Shown here: piece by piece, positions 26,058 to 36,955 of the stretch
How the letters are laid out: every line of letters starts with the position of its first letter
Numbering within the stretch: position 1 is the stretch's first letter
Assembly (NCBI GenBank): GCA_021779935.1
Contig: JAJXZT010000006.1
Span: 28,756-92,755 of the forward strand
Source: Acidobacteriota bacterium
GTDB taxonomy: Bacteria > Acidobacteriota > Terriglobia > Terriglobales > Acidobacteriaceae
Direction of reading: 5' to 3'
DNA: 64,000 nucleotides
Position numbers and translations under genes: made by a program
The notes under the pieces: model-generated
Told to the model about the DNA's origin: nothing
The model's database searches: none
Seen by the model: only the letters and a program-made list of their open reading frames with translations

Positions 26058-26801
26058 ATGACAGATCAGCAGCAAATCAAGACGGTAGTGGTGTTGAGCG
26101 GCGGGATGGATTCCACCGTGTGCGCGACGCTGGCGGTGCGCGAACAGGGCGCGGAGCACGTGGCGGCGCTGCACGTGAGTTACGGGCAGCGGACCGAAGC
26201 GCGCGAGCAACGCGCCTTTGGCGAGATCTGCGACCGGTTGGGGATCACGCGGCGGTTGACGGTGCGAAACCAGGCCCTGAGCCAGATTGGCGGCTCCGCA
26301 CTGACGGACGCAAAGCTGGCGGTTCCCGAAGCGGGTCCGGAGATTGGCGCGGCGGTTCCCATCACGTATGTGCCCTTCCGTAACGCGCATTTTCTGTCGG
26401 TGGCGGTGAGCTGGGCGGAGGTAGTTGGCGCGGAAACCATCTATATCGGCGCGGTGCAGCAGGACAGTTCGGGGTATCCCGATTGCCGCCCCGAATACTA
26501 TGAAGCGTTCAACCAGTTGATCAAGGCGGGGACAAAAGAGGGAACAATCCAGATCAAGACGCCGCTGATTTCGTTACGAAAGGTGGAAATCGTAAAACTC
26601 GGCCTAGAGTTAGCGGCACCCTTCGATTTATCATGGAGTTGCTACAGCCGGGAAGACAATGCCTGTGGCGTCTGTGAGAGCTGCGCACTTAGGTTGCGCG
26701 CCTTCGAAGACGCCGGCATGATCGATCCCATTCCTTACCTGCCGCGCGCGGCTGCCCCCACCGAACAATGGACACGGGGAAACCCGGGGACGCACAGGTA
26801 A
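26058..26801 (+). CDS. queC: 7-cyano-7-deazaguanine synthase QueC
   Basis: This 247-residue protein uses ATP and ammonia to make preQ0. The N-terminal VVVLSGGMDSTVCATLA is the PP-loop. The zinc site CYSREDNACGVCESC (four cysteines) lies near the C-terminus, followed by ALRLRAFEDAG. The last 20 or so residues (PTEQWTRGNPGTHR) extend past the usual family end and look unconserved. The chosen ATG at 26058 starts MTDQQQ directly before the PP-loop; the longer frame overlaps queE. The weak ribosome binding site and 19-nt gap suggest it depends on the operon transcript. Confidence 0.95.
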   Translation: MTDQQQIKTVVVLSGGMDSTVCATLAVREQGAEHVAALHVSYGQRTEAREQRAFGEICDRLGITRRLTVRNQALSQIGGSALTDAKLAVPEAGPEIGAAVPITYVPFRNAHFLSVAVSWAEVVGAETIYIGAVQQDSSGYPDCRPEYYEAFNQLIKAGTKEGTIQIKTPLISLRKVEIVKLGLELAAPFDLSWSCYSREDNACGVCESCALRLRAFEDAGMIDPIPYLPRAAAPTEQWTRGNPGTHR

Positions 26802-26874
26802 GGATAGAGACCGTTTCATTCGCCAGTTGTGGCAGAAGGTTTGAAGTTCGGGAACGCATCCGCTGGAGGCGGGC

Positions 26875-27948
26875 ATGAAGAAACAACTCGCACTGATTTC
26901 TACGATGGCACTGCTGATGTGCATGTTTGCGGTTACGGCCGCAGCCCAGATGACCGGCACAGTAAAGGGTTCCACAAAAGGTACCGATGGAAACCCGATT
27001 GTCGGCGCAACGGTGGAACTGCAAAGCCTGGATACCGGCCGCAAGGTGACGCTGAAGACCGACAAGAAGGGCACCTACTTCAGTATGGGAATTCAGCCCG
27101 GCGCCTACAAGTTCACGCTGATGAGCCCCACCGGACAGACGTTGTGGTTCTTCAATAACATACAGGTAAAGCTTGGCGGCGAAACGGAAGTAAACTTCGA
27201 TCTGCCGAAGGAACAGGCTGCGGCAGCGAAGGCATCCGGTATTTCGGAAGCGCAGCAGAAACAGATTGAGCAGGCCGAAAAGGAAAATCAGAAGATCAAG
27301 GGCCTGAATGCACTGCTGATGGAAGCGCAGACCGACCGTCAGGCGGGCAACTGGGATGGAGCTATTGCCGCGATGGAGAAGGCTACCCAGCAAGATGCCA
27401 CCAAGGACATCCTGTGGTACAGCCTGGGCGAATCATACCTGGGAGCGAAGAAATACCCTGAGGCGATTGACGCCTACAAAAAAGCAATCGCACTTGCACC
27501 GACCAAGGGTGAGTATCACAACAACCTCGGACAGGCGTATGTGAAGAGCGGCCAGATCGACAATGCAATTGCGGAATACAACGCAGCCGCCCAGTCCGAC
27601 CCGACAAACGCCGGGATGTATTACTTCAACCTCGGCGCCGTGCTTACCAACATGGGCAAGACGGATGAAGCGGTGCAGGCGTTTGACAAGGCGATTGCCG
27701 CCGATCCAAACAAGGCAGACGCGTATTACTGGAAGGGCGTGGACATGCTGGGCAAAGCGACGGTCGGCAAGGACGGCAAGATGATCGCTCCTGACGGCAC
27801 GGCCGAGGCTCTGAATAAGTACCTCGAACTGCAACCCACCGGTCCCTATGCCGAGGCAGCAAAGCAGTTGCTCGCCAGCTTCGGTGCAGCTATCGAGACC
27901 ACGTTTGGCAAGGCGAAGCCGGAACCAAAGAAGGGCAAGAAGCGGTAA
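26875..27948 (+). CDS. Exported CarboxypepD_reg/TPR protein
   Basis: This 357-residue protein has a signal peptide (1-25, VTAAAQ), then a carboxypeptidase-regulatory/CnaB-like domain (about 26-110, NPIVGATVELQSLDTGRKVT and KKGTYFSMGIQPGAYKFTL). A short coiled-coil segment (120-150) and at least three TPR repeats follow (SLGESYLGAKKYPEAIDAYK, YHNNLGQAYVKSGQIDNAIA, YYFNLGAVLTNMGKTDEAVQ). The C-terminus is lysine-rich. This two-part design is common in Acidobacteriota and suggests a periplasmic scaffold. GGAGG precedes the ATG, and a strong terminator follows the gene. Confidence 0.85.
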   Translation: MKKQLALISTMALLMCMFAVTAAAQMTGTVKGSTKGTDGNPIVGATVELQSLDTGRKVTLKTDKKGTYFSMGIQPGAYKFTLMSPTGQTLWFFNNIQVKLGGETEVNFDLPKEQAAAAKASGISEAQQKQIEQAEKENQKIKGLNALLMEAQTDRQAGNWDGAIAAMEKATQQDATKDILWYSLGESYLGAKKYPEAIDAYKKAIALAPTKGEYHNNLGQAYVKSGQIDNAIAEYNAAAQSDPTNAGMYYFNLGAVLTNMGKTDEAVQAFDKAIAADPNKADAYYWKGVDMLGKATVGKDGKMIAPDGTAEALNKYLELQPTGPYAEAAKQLLASFGAAIETTFGKAKPEPKKGKKR

Positions 27949-27963
27949 ATTCCGGAAGTTACT

Positions 27964-27996
27964 ATAAGGGCGGCTCCGGCCGCCCTTATTTATTTG
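27964..27996 (+). terminator. Rho-independent terminator
   Basis: ATAAGGGCGG, a short loop and CCGCCCTTAT give a 10-bp stem followed by TTATTT. It ends the TPR gene and isolates moeA transcriptionally. Confidence 0.85.
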
Positions 27997-28043
27997 GATG
28001 GAGCGATGGCCAGGAGCAAGATGGTTACAGAGGGAACTTTCGC

Positions 28044-28049
28044 TAGAAT
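28044..28049 (+). promoter_or_regulatory. -10-like box (TAGAAT) before moeA
   Basis: TAGAAT ends 7 nt before the ATG at 28057. Because a terminator ends at 27996, the moeA promoter must lie in this short stretch, which fits a leaderless start at 28057. Confidence 0.4.
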
Positions 28050-28056
28050 CGTTGCC

Positions 28057-29322
28057 ATGCCAGTTACGGGCCAACCCGAGTTGCCGACGTTTGCGACGGT
28101 TCGCGTAACGATCGAAAACTACGCCGCGACTTTGCGTCCGACGAGAACGGAGCGCGTCCCCCTGGAAGATGCGCTGGGACGTGTGCTGGCGGAGAGTATT
28201 TCGGCCGACCGCGATCTTCCACCATTTCCGCGATCCACGCGAGACGGCTTTGCCGTGCGGACGGACGACCTCCGCAATACATCAATCTCTTTGAAGGTAA
28301 TAGGCGAATTAAAGGCGGGAGATGACGCCGGAAGGTTTCGTGTCGGCAATGGCGAGTGTGTTTCCATCATGACAGGCGCGGCAGTGCCCGAAGGCGCGAA
28401 TGCCGTTGTCATGGTTGAGTACGCGACTGAGTACGCAACCCAGGCGGGCGGCTTGGTGACTTTCCAACGCGGCGCCGAGCCCGGTGAGAACATTGTGCCG
28501 CGCGGTTCCGAGGCGTGTGCCGGACAGGAACTGGTCGCGAAGGGAGCGCGGATTGGTCATGCGGCAATCGCCGCAGCGGCCTCCGTTGGGCAAGCCGAAC
28601 TCACGGTCTATTGCCGCCCGACGGTTGCGATTCTGGCGACAGGCGACGAACTGGTTCCGATTGACGCCGCGCCCGGTCCCTACCATATTCGGAATTCGAA
28701 TTCCTTTTCGCTGGCGGCGCAGGTGCGCGCTGCTGGAGGATCACCCTCGATTTTGCCGACCGCTCCGGACGATCCTGCACGTTTGCGTGAGTTGATCGCC
28801 GAGGGATTGCAGAGCGATCTATTGCTGCTTTCGGGCGGCGTCTCGATGGGAAAGTACGACATCGTGGAGAGCGTACTGGAAGAATTCGGGGTGCAGTTTC
28901 TCTTTACCGGTGCGCTCATCCAGCCGGGAAAGCCAGTCGTGTTTGGAGAGGCCAGGATGAACGGCGGCCATCGGGCAGGGGTGTTTGGGTTGCCGGGGAA
29001 TCCGGTCTCAACGATGGTGACCTTTGAACTCTTCGTGCGCCCGGTATTGGAATCGCTGGCGGGGCGTCCAGTGCGGTCTCTGCGATTCACGCAGGCGGAA
29101 TTGGCGGAGGATCTGCGGACCAAGCCGGGGCTCACTCGTTTTCTGCCCGCAAGGTTAAAGGGGGGAACCGGAGCCGCGCACGTGGAGCGCTTGCAGTGGC
29201 AGGGTTCGGGAGATGTTGTGACCGCAGCGCAGGCAAGCTGTTACATTGTTGTTCCGCCGGATTGCGAGCTGATTGCAGCGGGGGAAATGGTATCGATTCT
29301 GATTCCGGGAGCCGATCTCTAG
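28057..29322 (+). CDS. moeA: Molybdopterin molybdenumtransferase MoeA
   Basis: This protein of about 421 residues inserts molybdenum into adenylylated molybdopterin. Typical segments are LPPFPRSTRDGFAVR, CVSIMTGAAVPEGANAVVMVE, VAILATGDELV, LLLLSGGVSMGKYDIVE and VFGLPGNPVSTMVTFELFVRP. The start is uncertain: ATG 28021 has a good AGGAG site, but the promoter-like TAGAAT lies downstream of it, so I prefer ATG 28057. It opens a run moeA-moaC-response regulator-mogA-lipid kinase with almost no gaps. Confidence 0.92.
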   Translation: MPVTGQPELPTFATVRVTIENYAATLRPTRTERVPLEDALGRVLAESISADRDLPPFPRSTRDGFAVRTDDLRNTSISLKVIGELKAGDDAGRFRVGNGECVSIMTGAAVPEGANAVVMVEYATEYATQAGGLVTFQRGAEPGENIVPRGSEACAGQELVAKGARIGHAAIAAAASVGQAELTVYCRPTVAILATGDELVPIDAAPGPYHIRNSNSFSLAAQVRAAGGSPSILPTAPDDPARLRELIAEGLQSDLLLLSGGVSMGKYDIVESVLEEFGVQFLFTGALIQPGKPVVFGEARMNGGHRAGVFGLPGNPVSTMVTFELFVRPVLESLAGRPVRSLRFTQAELAEDLRTKPGLTRFLPARLKGGTGAAHVERLQWQGSGDVVTAAQASCYIVVPPDCELIAAGEMVSILIPGADL

Positions 29323-29822
29323 TGGCGCGCAAACTCTCGCATTACGACAAGCAAGGCCGGGCATCGATGGTGGACGTCTCGAGCAAGAAAGAGACGAAAC
29401 GCACGGCAGAGGCATCAGCGTTCGTGGAGATGAGGCCGGAGGTGCTGCGGGCACTGCCGGACAATCCCAAGGGCGACCCTTTGGAAGTGGCGCGCATCGC
29501 CGGCGTGATGGCCGCCAAGAAGACTTCCGAGCTGATTCCCATGTGCCATCCAGTGCCCCTCAGTCACGTTGATGTGGCTATACGTGTGTGCGAGAATGGC
29601 GTCTCCATACGCACCCGGACCACGACGAAGGCCGTCACTGGCGTGGAAATGGAAGCGCTGGTGGCCGCGTCGGTGGCTGCGCTGACGGTGTACGACATGT
29701 GTAAGGCGCTGGATAAGTCAATCACGGTGCGAGAAGTGGTACTGGAACGCAAAACGGGCGGAAAGAGCGGCGAGTATCAGCGGAAAAACGCTGAACCAAA
29801 GCAACGGATGGGACGGAAATAA
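29322..29822 (+). CDS. moaC: Cyclic pyranopterin monophosphate synthase MoaC
   Basis: This 166-residue protein catalyses the second step of molybdopterin synthesis. The start is a GTG whose G is the last base of the moeA TAG stop, a one-base overlap indicating coupling, with GGGAG about 10 nt upstream. MVDVSSKKETKRTAEASAFV, SELIPMCHPVPLSHVDVAI and GVEMEALVAASVAALTVYDM are MoaC hallmarks. The C-terminus is a short basic tail. The open frame extends upstream into moeA, but that part is shadow sequence. Confidence 0.94.
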   Translation: MARKLSHYDKQGRASMVDVSSKKETKRTAEASAFVEMRPEVLRALPDNPKGDPLEVARIAGVMAAKKTSELIPMCHPVPLSHVDVAIRVCENGVSIRTRTTTKAVTGVEMEALVAASVAALTVYDMCKALDKSITVREVVLERKTGGKSGEYQRKNAEPKQRMGRK

Positions 29823-29828
29823 TCTCCT

Positions 29829-30581
29829 ATGGCGACCGACATCCAAGTCCTGCTTGTCGATGACAATCCGACCATCCTGGAAATGCTGCGCCAGGCTCTA
29901 TCTCCGTTGGCGCACATCTCCACCGCCAAGGATGGCGCGGATGCGCTGATTCATGCGCTGGAATCCCCACCCGACCTGCTGATCACCGACTACCAGATGC
30001 CCAGCATGAACGGCCATCAACTGGTGGAGAAGTTGCACAGCCGCGTCGTCACCGCCCGTCTGCCGGTCATCGTGATGGCCAGCAAAAGCGACCTCAACGA
30101 AAAGCTGGGCACGCTGCGCGATTCGGTGGACGATTTCATCGAGAAGCCGTTCTTTCTTCGCGAAGCCACGGCACGCGCAAAGCGCATCATCGACAAAGTT
30201 GCCCTGGAAAAAATGGCGCGACACGCCGCTGGCGAAAGCCGCGTGCGAGGGTCGCTGGCACAGATGAACGTCATAGACCTGTTGCAGTCGCTTGAATTGG
30301 GACGCAAGACGTGCCGCCTTATCGTGAGCCGCAAGAATGAATCCTGCGAAATGTTCTTTACGGAAGGCCAGTTGGTTCACGCGGTATTTGGCACAATGAA
30401 CGGCGACGATGCGGTTTACCATGTGCTGGCCTGGCAGGACGGAACCTGGGAGATCGACTTTACCGGCTCTGCGAATGTCCAGACCGTGACCCGCTCCACC
30501 CAGGGACTCCTGATGGAGGGACTGCGCTTGCTTGATGAAGCTAATCGCGACGCAGGCGACGGAGACCTCAACGATGCATAA
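29829..30581 (+). CDS. Response regulator with receiver and DUF4388 (PATAN-like) domains
   Basis: This 250-residue protein has an N-terminal receiver domain: acidic pair D11-D12, phospho-acceptor D54 in LLITDYQMP, and conserved K106 in EKPFFL. After about residue 125 comes a DUF4388 domain (RGSLAQMNVIDLLQSLELGR, then SCEMFFTEGQLVHAVFGTMNGDDAVYHVL split here only for length). No DNA-binding domain is present, so output is probably by protein contact. It sits 6 nt after moaC and overlaps mogA by 8 nt, so it is embedded in the molybdenum-cofactor operon. No histidine kinase is adjacent. Confidence 0.88.
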   Translation: MATDIQVLLVDDNPTILEMLRQALSPLAHISTAKDGADALIHALESPPDLLITDYQMPSMNGHQLVEKLHSRVVTARLPVIVMASKSDLNEKLGTLRDSVDDFIEKPFFLREATARAKRIIDKVALEKMARHAAGESRVRGSLAQMNVIDLLQSLELGRKTCRLIVSRKNESCEMFFTEGQLVHAVFGTMNGDDAVYHVLAWQDGTWEIDFTGSANVQTVTRSTQGLLMEGLRLLDEANRDAGDGDLNDA

Positions 30582-31065
30582 GGCCGTGGTCATCACGGTA
30601 AGTGACTCGGCCACCCGTGGCGAGCGGGAGGATCTCTCCGGACCAGCAGTCACCGAGACTCTACGGAAGGCCGGATTCGAAGTGGTCGGACGCGAGACCG
30701 TGCCGGACGAAGTCGCATCTATCAAGAAGGTCCTGATCGACGCATGCGCAATGGCGCCACTGGTGGTTACGACCGGTGGAACCGGCCTGGCGGCACGTGA
30801 CGTCACTCCCGAGGCGACTCGGGCGGTTTGCGATCGGCTGGCTGAAGGCATGGCCGAACACATGCGCTCCGAGGGCATGAAGCGGACACCCTTTGCCGCG
30901 CTCAGCCGGGGCGTGTGCGGCGTCCGCGGCAGTTCGCTGATCCTCAACCTGCCGGGAAGTCCCAAGGGCTCCGTGGAGTCCCTGGAGGTCATGCTGATCC
31001 TGCTGCCACATGCGCTGGAGCTATTGGCTGGAAACACCTCACATGCCTGCCAGCAGGGCTCGTGA
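30574..31065 (+). CDS. mogA: Molybdopterin adenylyltransferase (MogA/MoaB family)
   Basis: This 163-residue protein starts MHKAVVITVSDSATRGERED and contains LVVTTGGTGLAARDVTPEAT and SLILNLPGSPKGSVE, the family's MPT-binding motifs. It adenylylates molybdopterin before MoeA inserts the metal. The ATG lies inside the last codons of the response regulator gene (8-nt overlap), with GGAG 8 nt upstream. MogA versus MoaB cannot be separated with certainty. The frame extends upstream, but the domain starts here. Confidence 0.9.
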   Translation: MHKAVVITVSDSATRGEREDLSGPAVTETLRKAGFEVVGRETVPDEVASIKKVLIDACAMAPLVVTTGGTGLAARDVTPEATRAVCDRLAEGMAEHMRSEGMKRTPFAALSRGVCGVRGSSLILNLPGSPKGSVESLEVMLILLPHALELLAGNTSHACQQGS

Positions 31066-31066
31066 G

Positions 31067-32047
31067 ATGCCAAGCTTCCGAAAGGCATTGCTGCTCTACA
31101 ACCCCGTATCTGGCGCCCGTGCCGGGCTGCGTGCCGTGGAACGCGCAGCAGCAATCTTTCGTTCGGCAGGGGCAGAAATTCATCTGGAGGCAACCCGCTC
31201 GCCAGGCAGCGGAGGAGCACAGGCACGGGCGGCGGTAGACGCCGGATATGACGCCGTCTTCGCGTGCGGCGGCGACGGCACGGTCTTCGACGTCTTGCAG
31301 GGAGTGGCCGGAACAGACGCCGCGCTGGGGATCATTCCGTTGGGCACGGGCAACGTGCTGGCGACGGACCTGGGGCTTCCAAGGGGCTCCGAGGCAGCGG
31401 CGCGGGCGTTGTTGCTTTATGAAGCGCGGCGGGTCGCGGTTGGCAGAATCAGCTACAACGACGGCGCAAATTCGCGATTTTTTACGGTTGCGGCGGGAGC
31501 CGGCGTGCATGCGGAGTTGGTTTACAACGCCAGCGCGCGGGCCAAGCGGCACGGCGGCAAGGCGGCGTATTTTCTCTCCGGATTCGACCTGCTCTTCCGG
31601 CATGACTTTGTGCCGTTCGAGGTGGAGATTACCCTGGCCGATGGATCGACGCGTCGCGATGAGGTACTGGAATTGGTAGCAATGCGGGTGCGCTCGTTTG
31701 GCGGGGCACTGAAAAGGTGGCGGCCGGGCGGTTCGCTACTTAAACCGTCGATGCAGCTTGTTCTGCTGCGCAGGAGCAGTCGCAGCGCGATGGTTCGATA
31801 CGTGATGGGCACGCTATTGGGAACGGCCCATCGGAAAGACGGGTCAAGCCGTTCGGCCGATGTTGAGTTCCTCTCGGCGATCCGCGTCGCATGCCGTCCC
31901 CGGACAGAGAACGGTGATGGAAAGCTCAGCCAAATCTCCGCGCAGGCAGATGGAGAGATGCTGGGATCAATTCCGGCAGAGCTCACATTGGTGCCGGACG
32001 GACTTCGGTTGCTGATGCCACCGGGTCCGAAGAACTACACAATCTGA
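31067..32047 (+). CDS. Diacylglycerol kinase-family lipid kinase
   Basis: This 326-residue protein has the DAGK/sphingosine-kinase catalytic fold: LLYNPVSGARAG at the N-terminus, the ATP motif AVFACGGDGTVFDVLQG (about residues 70-87) and LGIIPLGTGNVLATDLGLP. It likely phosphorylates diacylglycerol or a related lipid at the inner membrane, in the manner of DgkB or YegS. The ATG at 31067 follows the mogA stop by 1 nt with AGGG upstream; an in-frame ATG at 31043 would overlap mogA. No molybdenum link is evident, so it may simply be co-transcribed. Confidence 0.85.
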   Translation: MPSFRKALLLYNPVSGARAGLRAVERAAAIFRSAGAEIHLEATRSPGSGGAQARAAVDAGYDAVFACGGDGTVFDVLQGVAGTDAALGIIPLGTGNVLATDLGLPRGSEAAARALLLYEARRVAVGRISYNDGANSRFFTVAAGAGVHAELVYNASARAKRHGGKAAYFLSGFDLLFRHDFVPFEVEITLADGSTRRDEVLELVAMRVRSFGGALKRWRPGGSLLKPSMQLVLLRRSSRSAMVRYVMGTLLGTAHRKDGSSRSADVEFLSAIRVACRPRTENGDGKLSQISAQADGEMLGSIPAELTLVPDGLRLLMPPGPKNYTI

Positions 32048-32144
32048 AATTTTTCTGAGAACTTACGGGGCGAACGAAGTCAAACCCTGAGACGTATCAC
32101 CCGATGCTCGGCGCGGACGGGCCGCCGAAGAAAGGTGAAACAGA

Positions 32145-33239
32145 GTGGAACCGGTCACGCACTTTCTCACGGGCGCATGCATGTCGCGCGCGGGCTGCAA
32201 TCGCAAGACGGCGCTGGCAACGCTGACCATGACGCTGGCAGCCGAGGCCGCGGACCTCGACATGCTCTGGTACCTCAAGGGCTCGGCAGTGGGGTTTGCA
32301 CACCACCGGGGATTCACCCACACGCTGATTGGCGCTCCGGTAGTGGCGGCGTTCGTGGTGGGAGCAGTGTGGCTGGGCCGCAAGTTGTGGCTGAAGTGGA
32401 GACCACCGGTGGAAAACAAACCGGCCGAAGCCGCCCCTCCCCTGGCCATCCGCTGGGGCTGGCTTTACCTGTTTGCCTGCCTTGCCGCCTACAGTCACAT
32501 CCTGCTGGATTTTACGAACAGCTACGGAGTGCGTCCGTTCTGGCCGTTCAGTTCGCGCTGGTATTCATGGGACATCGTATTCATCGTGGAACCGGCGATC
32601 CTCATCGTGCTGGTTGCGGGGCTGGTGCTTCCATCGCTTTTCTCGCTGATCAACCAGGAGATTGGCGCCCGGCAGAAGGGGCCACGGGGACGAGGCGGCG
32701 CGATCACGGCGCTGGTGCTGGTTGTGCTGATATGGGGGCTTCGCGATTATGAGCATCGCAGAGCGGTGTATGCGCTGGCTTCGCTGGAATACCAGGGAGC
32801 CATTCCGAACCGAGTCGCGGCTTATCCATATGAGTTCAATCCCTTCCGCTGGTATGGCGTGGTTGAGACGGACGACTTTTACGAAGGCATGCGCGTGGAT
32901 TCGCTGGGGCCGGAGGTGGACCCGCAAGGCCGCGCGTTGACCTACTACAAGCCGGCGGAGAACAAGGTAATCGCGGCGGCAAAGGCGACCTACCTGGGAC
33001 GCGCCTATCTTGACTGGGCGCAGTTTCCAATCATGGAAGTGCAGGAGCACGGCGATCCGCACCCCGGATACACGGTAATTCTTCGCGACCTGCGATTTAT
33101 GTATCCCGAGCGTCGCGGGAGCAACGCGCTTGCCGCTTATGTGGACCTCGACCCGATGTACAGAGAGACTGACGAAGGGTTCCTAATCGGCAATCCCACG
33201 CACGGCAGGACGGAGGGACCGGCAAGCCCGGACCAATAA
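32145..33239 (+). CDS. Membrane-bound metal-dependent hydrolase-like protein (DUF457/YdjM family)
   Basis: This 364-residue protein has the YdjM-like pattern: MEPVTHFLTGACMSRAG at the start, then AAEAADLDMLWYL, HHRGFTHTLIGAP and YSHILLDFTNSYGVRPFWPF, with metal-binding-type His and Asp residues. About four or five membrane helices lie in the first 220 residues. The C-terminal 150 residues form a soluble domain (FNPFRWYGVVETDDFYEGMR). The start is GTG with AAAGGTG upstream. The cellular substrate is unknown. It stands alone after the molybdenum operon. Confidence 0.75.
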   Translation: MEPVTHFLTGACMSRAGCNRKTALATLTMTLAAEAADLDMLWYLKGSAVGFAHHRGFTHTLIGAPVVAAFVVGAVWLGRKLWLKWRPPVENKPAEAAPPLAIRWGWLYLFACLAAYSHILLDFTNSYGVRPFWPFSSRWYSWDIVFIVEPAILIVLVAGLVLPSLFSLINQEIGARQKGPRGRGGAITALVLVVLIWGLRDYEHRRAVYALASLEYQGAIPNRVAAYPYEFNPFRWYGVVETDDFYEGMRVDSLGPEVDPQGRALTYYKPAENKVIAAAKATYLGRAYLDWAQFPIMEVQEHGDPHPGYTVILRDLRFMYPERRGSNALAAYVDLDPMYRETDEGFLIGNPTHGRTEGPASPDQ

Positions 33240-33316
33240 GCATGGTTCCCGGCCAACGCTCTTGACGGAAGTCGCCGGGCGCGAAAGAATCAAGGTTCAG
33301 ACTTAATGAGGTGAAC

Positions 33317-33844
33317 ATGCTGGCCTACCTGTTCCTGGTATTCGCAGTCGCGTTTCGATTCATGCCGCACTCGGCAAGCTTTAACTTCACACCCGTAGCG
33401 GCCGCGCTGCTGTTCTTCGGTTCCCGGATTCCACGGAAATGGCTATTCGTTCCGGTGGTTCTGCTGGCCGGATCGGATGTGCTGCTGAACAGGCTCTATG
33501 GCTACCCACTGGGCGTGGATCTGCTGATCACGTGGGCGTGGTATGCCGCCATCGTGCTGCTGGGTTCCGTGCTTCTCAGCGGGAAGACAAGCGCCCTGCG
33601 CATTGGCGGAGGGTCGCTGCTGGCCTCCGTAAGCTTCTTCCTTGTGAGCAACTTTGCAGTGTGGGCCCTCTGGCAGAACTATCCCAAGACCCTTGCTGGA
33701 TTGGGTACGTGTTACGCGATGGGCGTGCCGTTCTTCCGCAATACCGTGGCGGGCGACCTGATCTTCTGTGCGGCTTTTTTCGGCATCGCAACAGCGGTCG
33801 AGATGTTCTCGCGCCGCACAGCCAAGGATTCGATCTCCTCGTAA
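33317..33844 (+). CDS. Small integral membrane protein (DUF6580-like)
   Basis: This 175-residue protein consists almost entirely of hydrophobic helices (five or six). NFTPVAAALLFFGSRI and VDLLITWAWYAAIVLLG are visible, as is a GVPFFRNTVAGDLIFCAAFF segment near the end that resembles S-component or DUF6580 membrane proteins. The role is unknown. The ATG at 33317 has a GAGGTG ribosome binding site 3-5 nt upstream, which decides it over the GTG at 33311. A hairpin with a T run follows the stop. Confidence 0.65.
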   Translation: MLAYLFLVFAVAFRFMPHSASFNFTPVAAALLFFGSRIPRKWLFVPVVLLAGSDVLLNRLYGYPLGVDLLITWAWYAAIVLLGSVLLSGKTSALRIGGGSLLASVSFFLVSNFAVWALWQNYPKTLAGLGTCYAMGVPFFRNTVAGDLIFCAAFFGIATAVEMFSRRTAKDSISS

Positions 33845-33864
33845 TTCGAGTGATCTGGAAACAC

Positions 33865-33893
33865 AAGCCGGACCCAAAGGGGTTCGGCTTTTT
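33865..33893 (+). terminator. Rho-independent terminator
   Basis: AAGCCGGACCC and GGGTTCGGCTT pair, with one wobble, around AAAG, followed by TTTTT. It ends the small membrane-protein gene and lies just before the 3' end of the convergent VTT-domain gene. Confidence 0.8.
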
Positions 33894-33915
33894 GCTGCGC
33901 TAAAGTTTAGATGTT

Positions 33916-34557
33916 TTACTTCGCAGAAGACTGCTGAGCGTTCCTGGAGCGTTGCTTACGCCACAGGTTGTACGCAACGATGAGAAGTACGATCGCGCCA
34001 AGCACCAGCAACGTAGCCGTCAGGTGACGTTTTACGAGTTGCTCGGTGATGTCCACGATCTGCGGGCCGAACTCGATGGTCAGCGCGGAAAGGATCAGGA
34101 AGCGCAGGAACCGTCCGACAAACATGGAGCAGACAAAGCGGATCCAGCTCATCTCCGCCACGCCGGCGGAGAAGACGAACAGCTTCATCGGCGTAGGTGG
34201 AGGAAGCATCGCGGGCACAATCAGCGCCAGTTCCCCGTATTTCTCCGACAGGCCATGGATATGGCTGAAACGCTCCTGCCCAATGCGCTTGACGATGAGC
34301 GCCTCGCCTCCCTTATAGCCAATGATGTAGGGAATCATGCTGCCAGCCGCCGAGCCGAGCGCGGCCACGGTCGAAAACAGCAGGAAACGATGTGGGTTTG
34401 TGTGCACGTAGTAGGCAACGATGGGATCGACCGGGATGCCGAAGATGCCGGCATCGAGCGTGGCAATAATAAAGACCGCCCACGGCCCGCCCAATGGAGC
34501 GAGCACAGCCATCAGCCATGTTTTATACCGTGCGAAAAGATGCGCTAGAGACTTCAC
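33916..34557 (-). CDS. DedA/VTT-domain (SNARE-associated) membrane protein, YqaA-like
   Basis: This 213-residue protein starts with GTG and shows DedA/YqaA traits: FIIATLDAGIFGIPVDPIVA, SAAGSMIPYIIGYKGGEAL and a P-rich membrane loop (VPAMLPPPTPMKLFVFSAGV). A final helix (ATLLVLGAIVLLIVAYNLW) is followed by a basic tail. The family acts in membrane lipid homeostasis, possibly as undecaprenyl-phosphate or phospholipid translocases. The substrate is not readable here. No clear Shine-Dalgarno sequence precedes the GTG. It is divergent from ligA. Confidence 0.8.
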   Translation of the reverse strand: MKSLAHLFARYKTWLMAVLAPLGGPWAVFIIATLDAGIFGIPVDPIVAYYVHTNPHRFLLFSTVAALGSAAGSMIPYIIGYKGGEALIVKRIGQERFSHIHGLSEKYGELALIVPAMLPPPTPMKLFVFSAGVAEMSWIRFVCSMFVGRFLRFLILSALTIEFGPQIVDITEQLVKRHLTATLLVLGAIVLLIVAYNLWRKQRSRNAQQSSAK

Positions 34558-34768
34558 AGTGTCCGCTGTCGTTATCGATTGCAGTCTGGAGGGTCGCGCG
34601 AAGATGCCAGCGAGGCTGAACTCTCATCGGAAGCGGAACGGAATCCGCTCCGACCGTAAATAGCGTCTCAAGACCTGAGTTCGATTGTAATGGGTGGAAC
34701 CGGACGCTGTCGATGCAGGCCGTTGCTCTCCCCGATTCGCCCTCTGACGAAAACCGATGGGTTCGGAT

Positions 34769-36847
<2,079 letters not shown>

Positions 36848-36955
36848 CCGCGGATGCTCGCGGCCTGGCGCGAATGAACCTATTCAAAATGCACCCGGCT
36901 TCTACTCTGCTTCTCCCGCAAGATTGAAAGAGTCAGAGTGACGGCGGAACACCGG

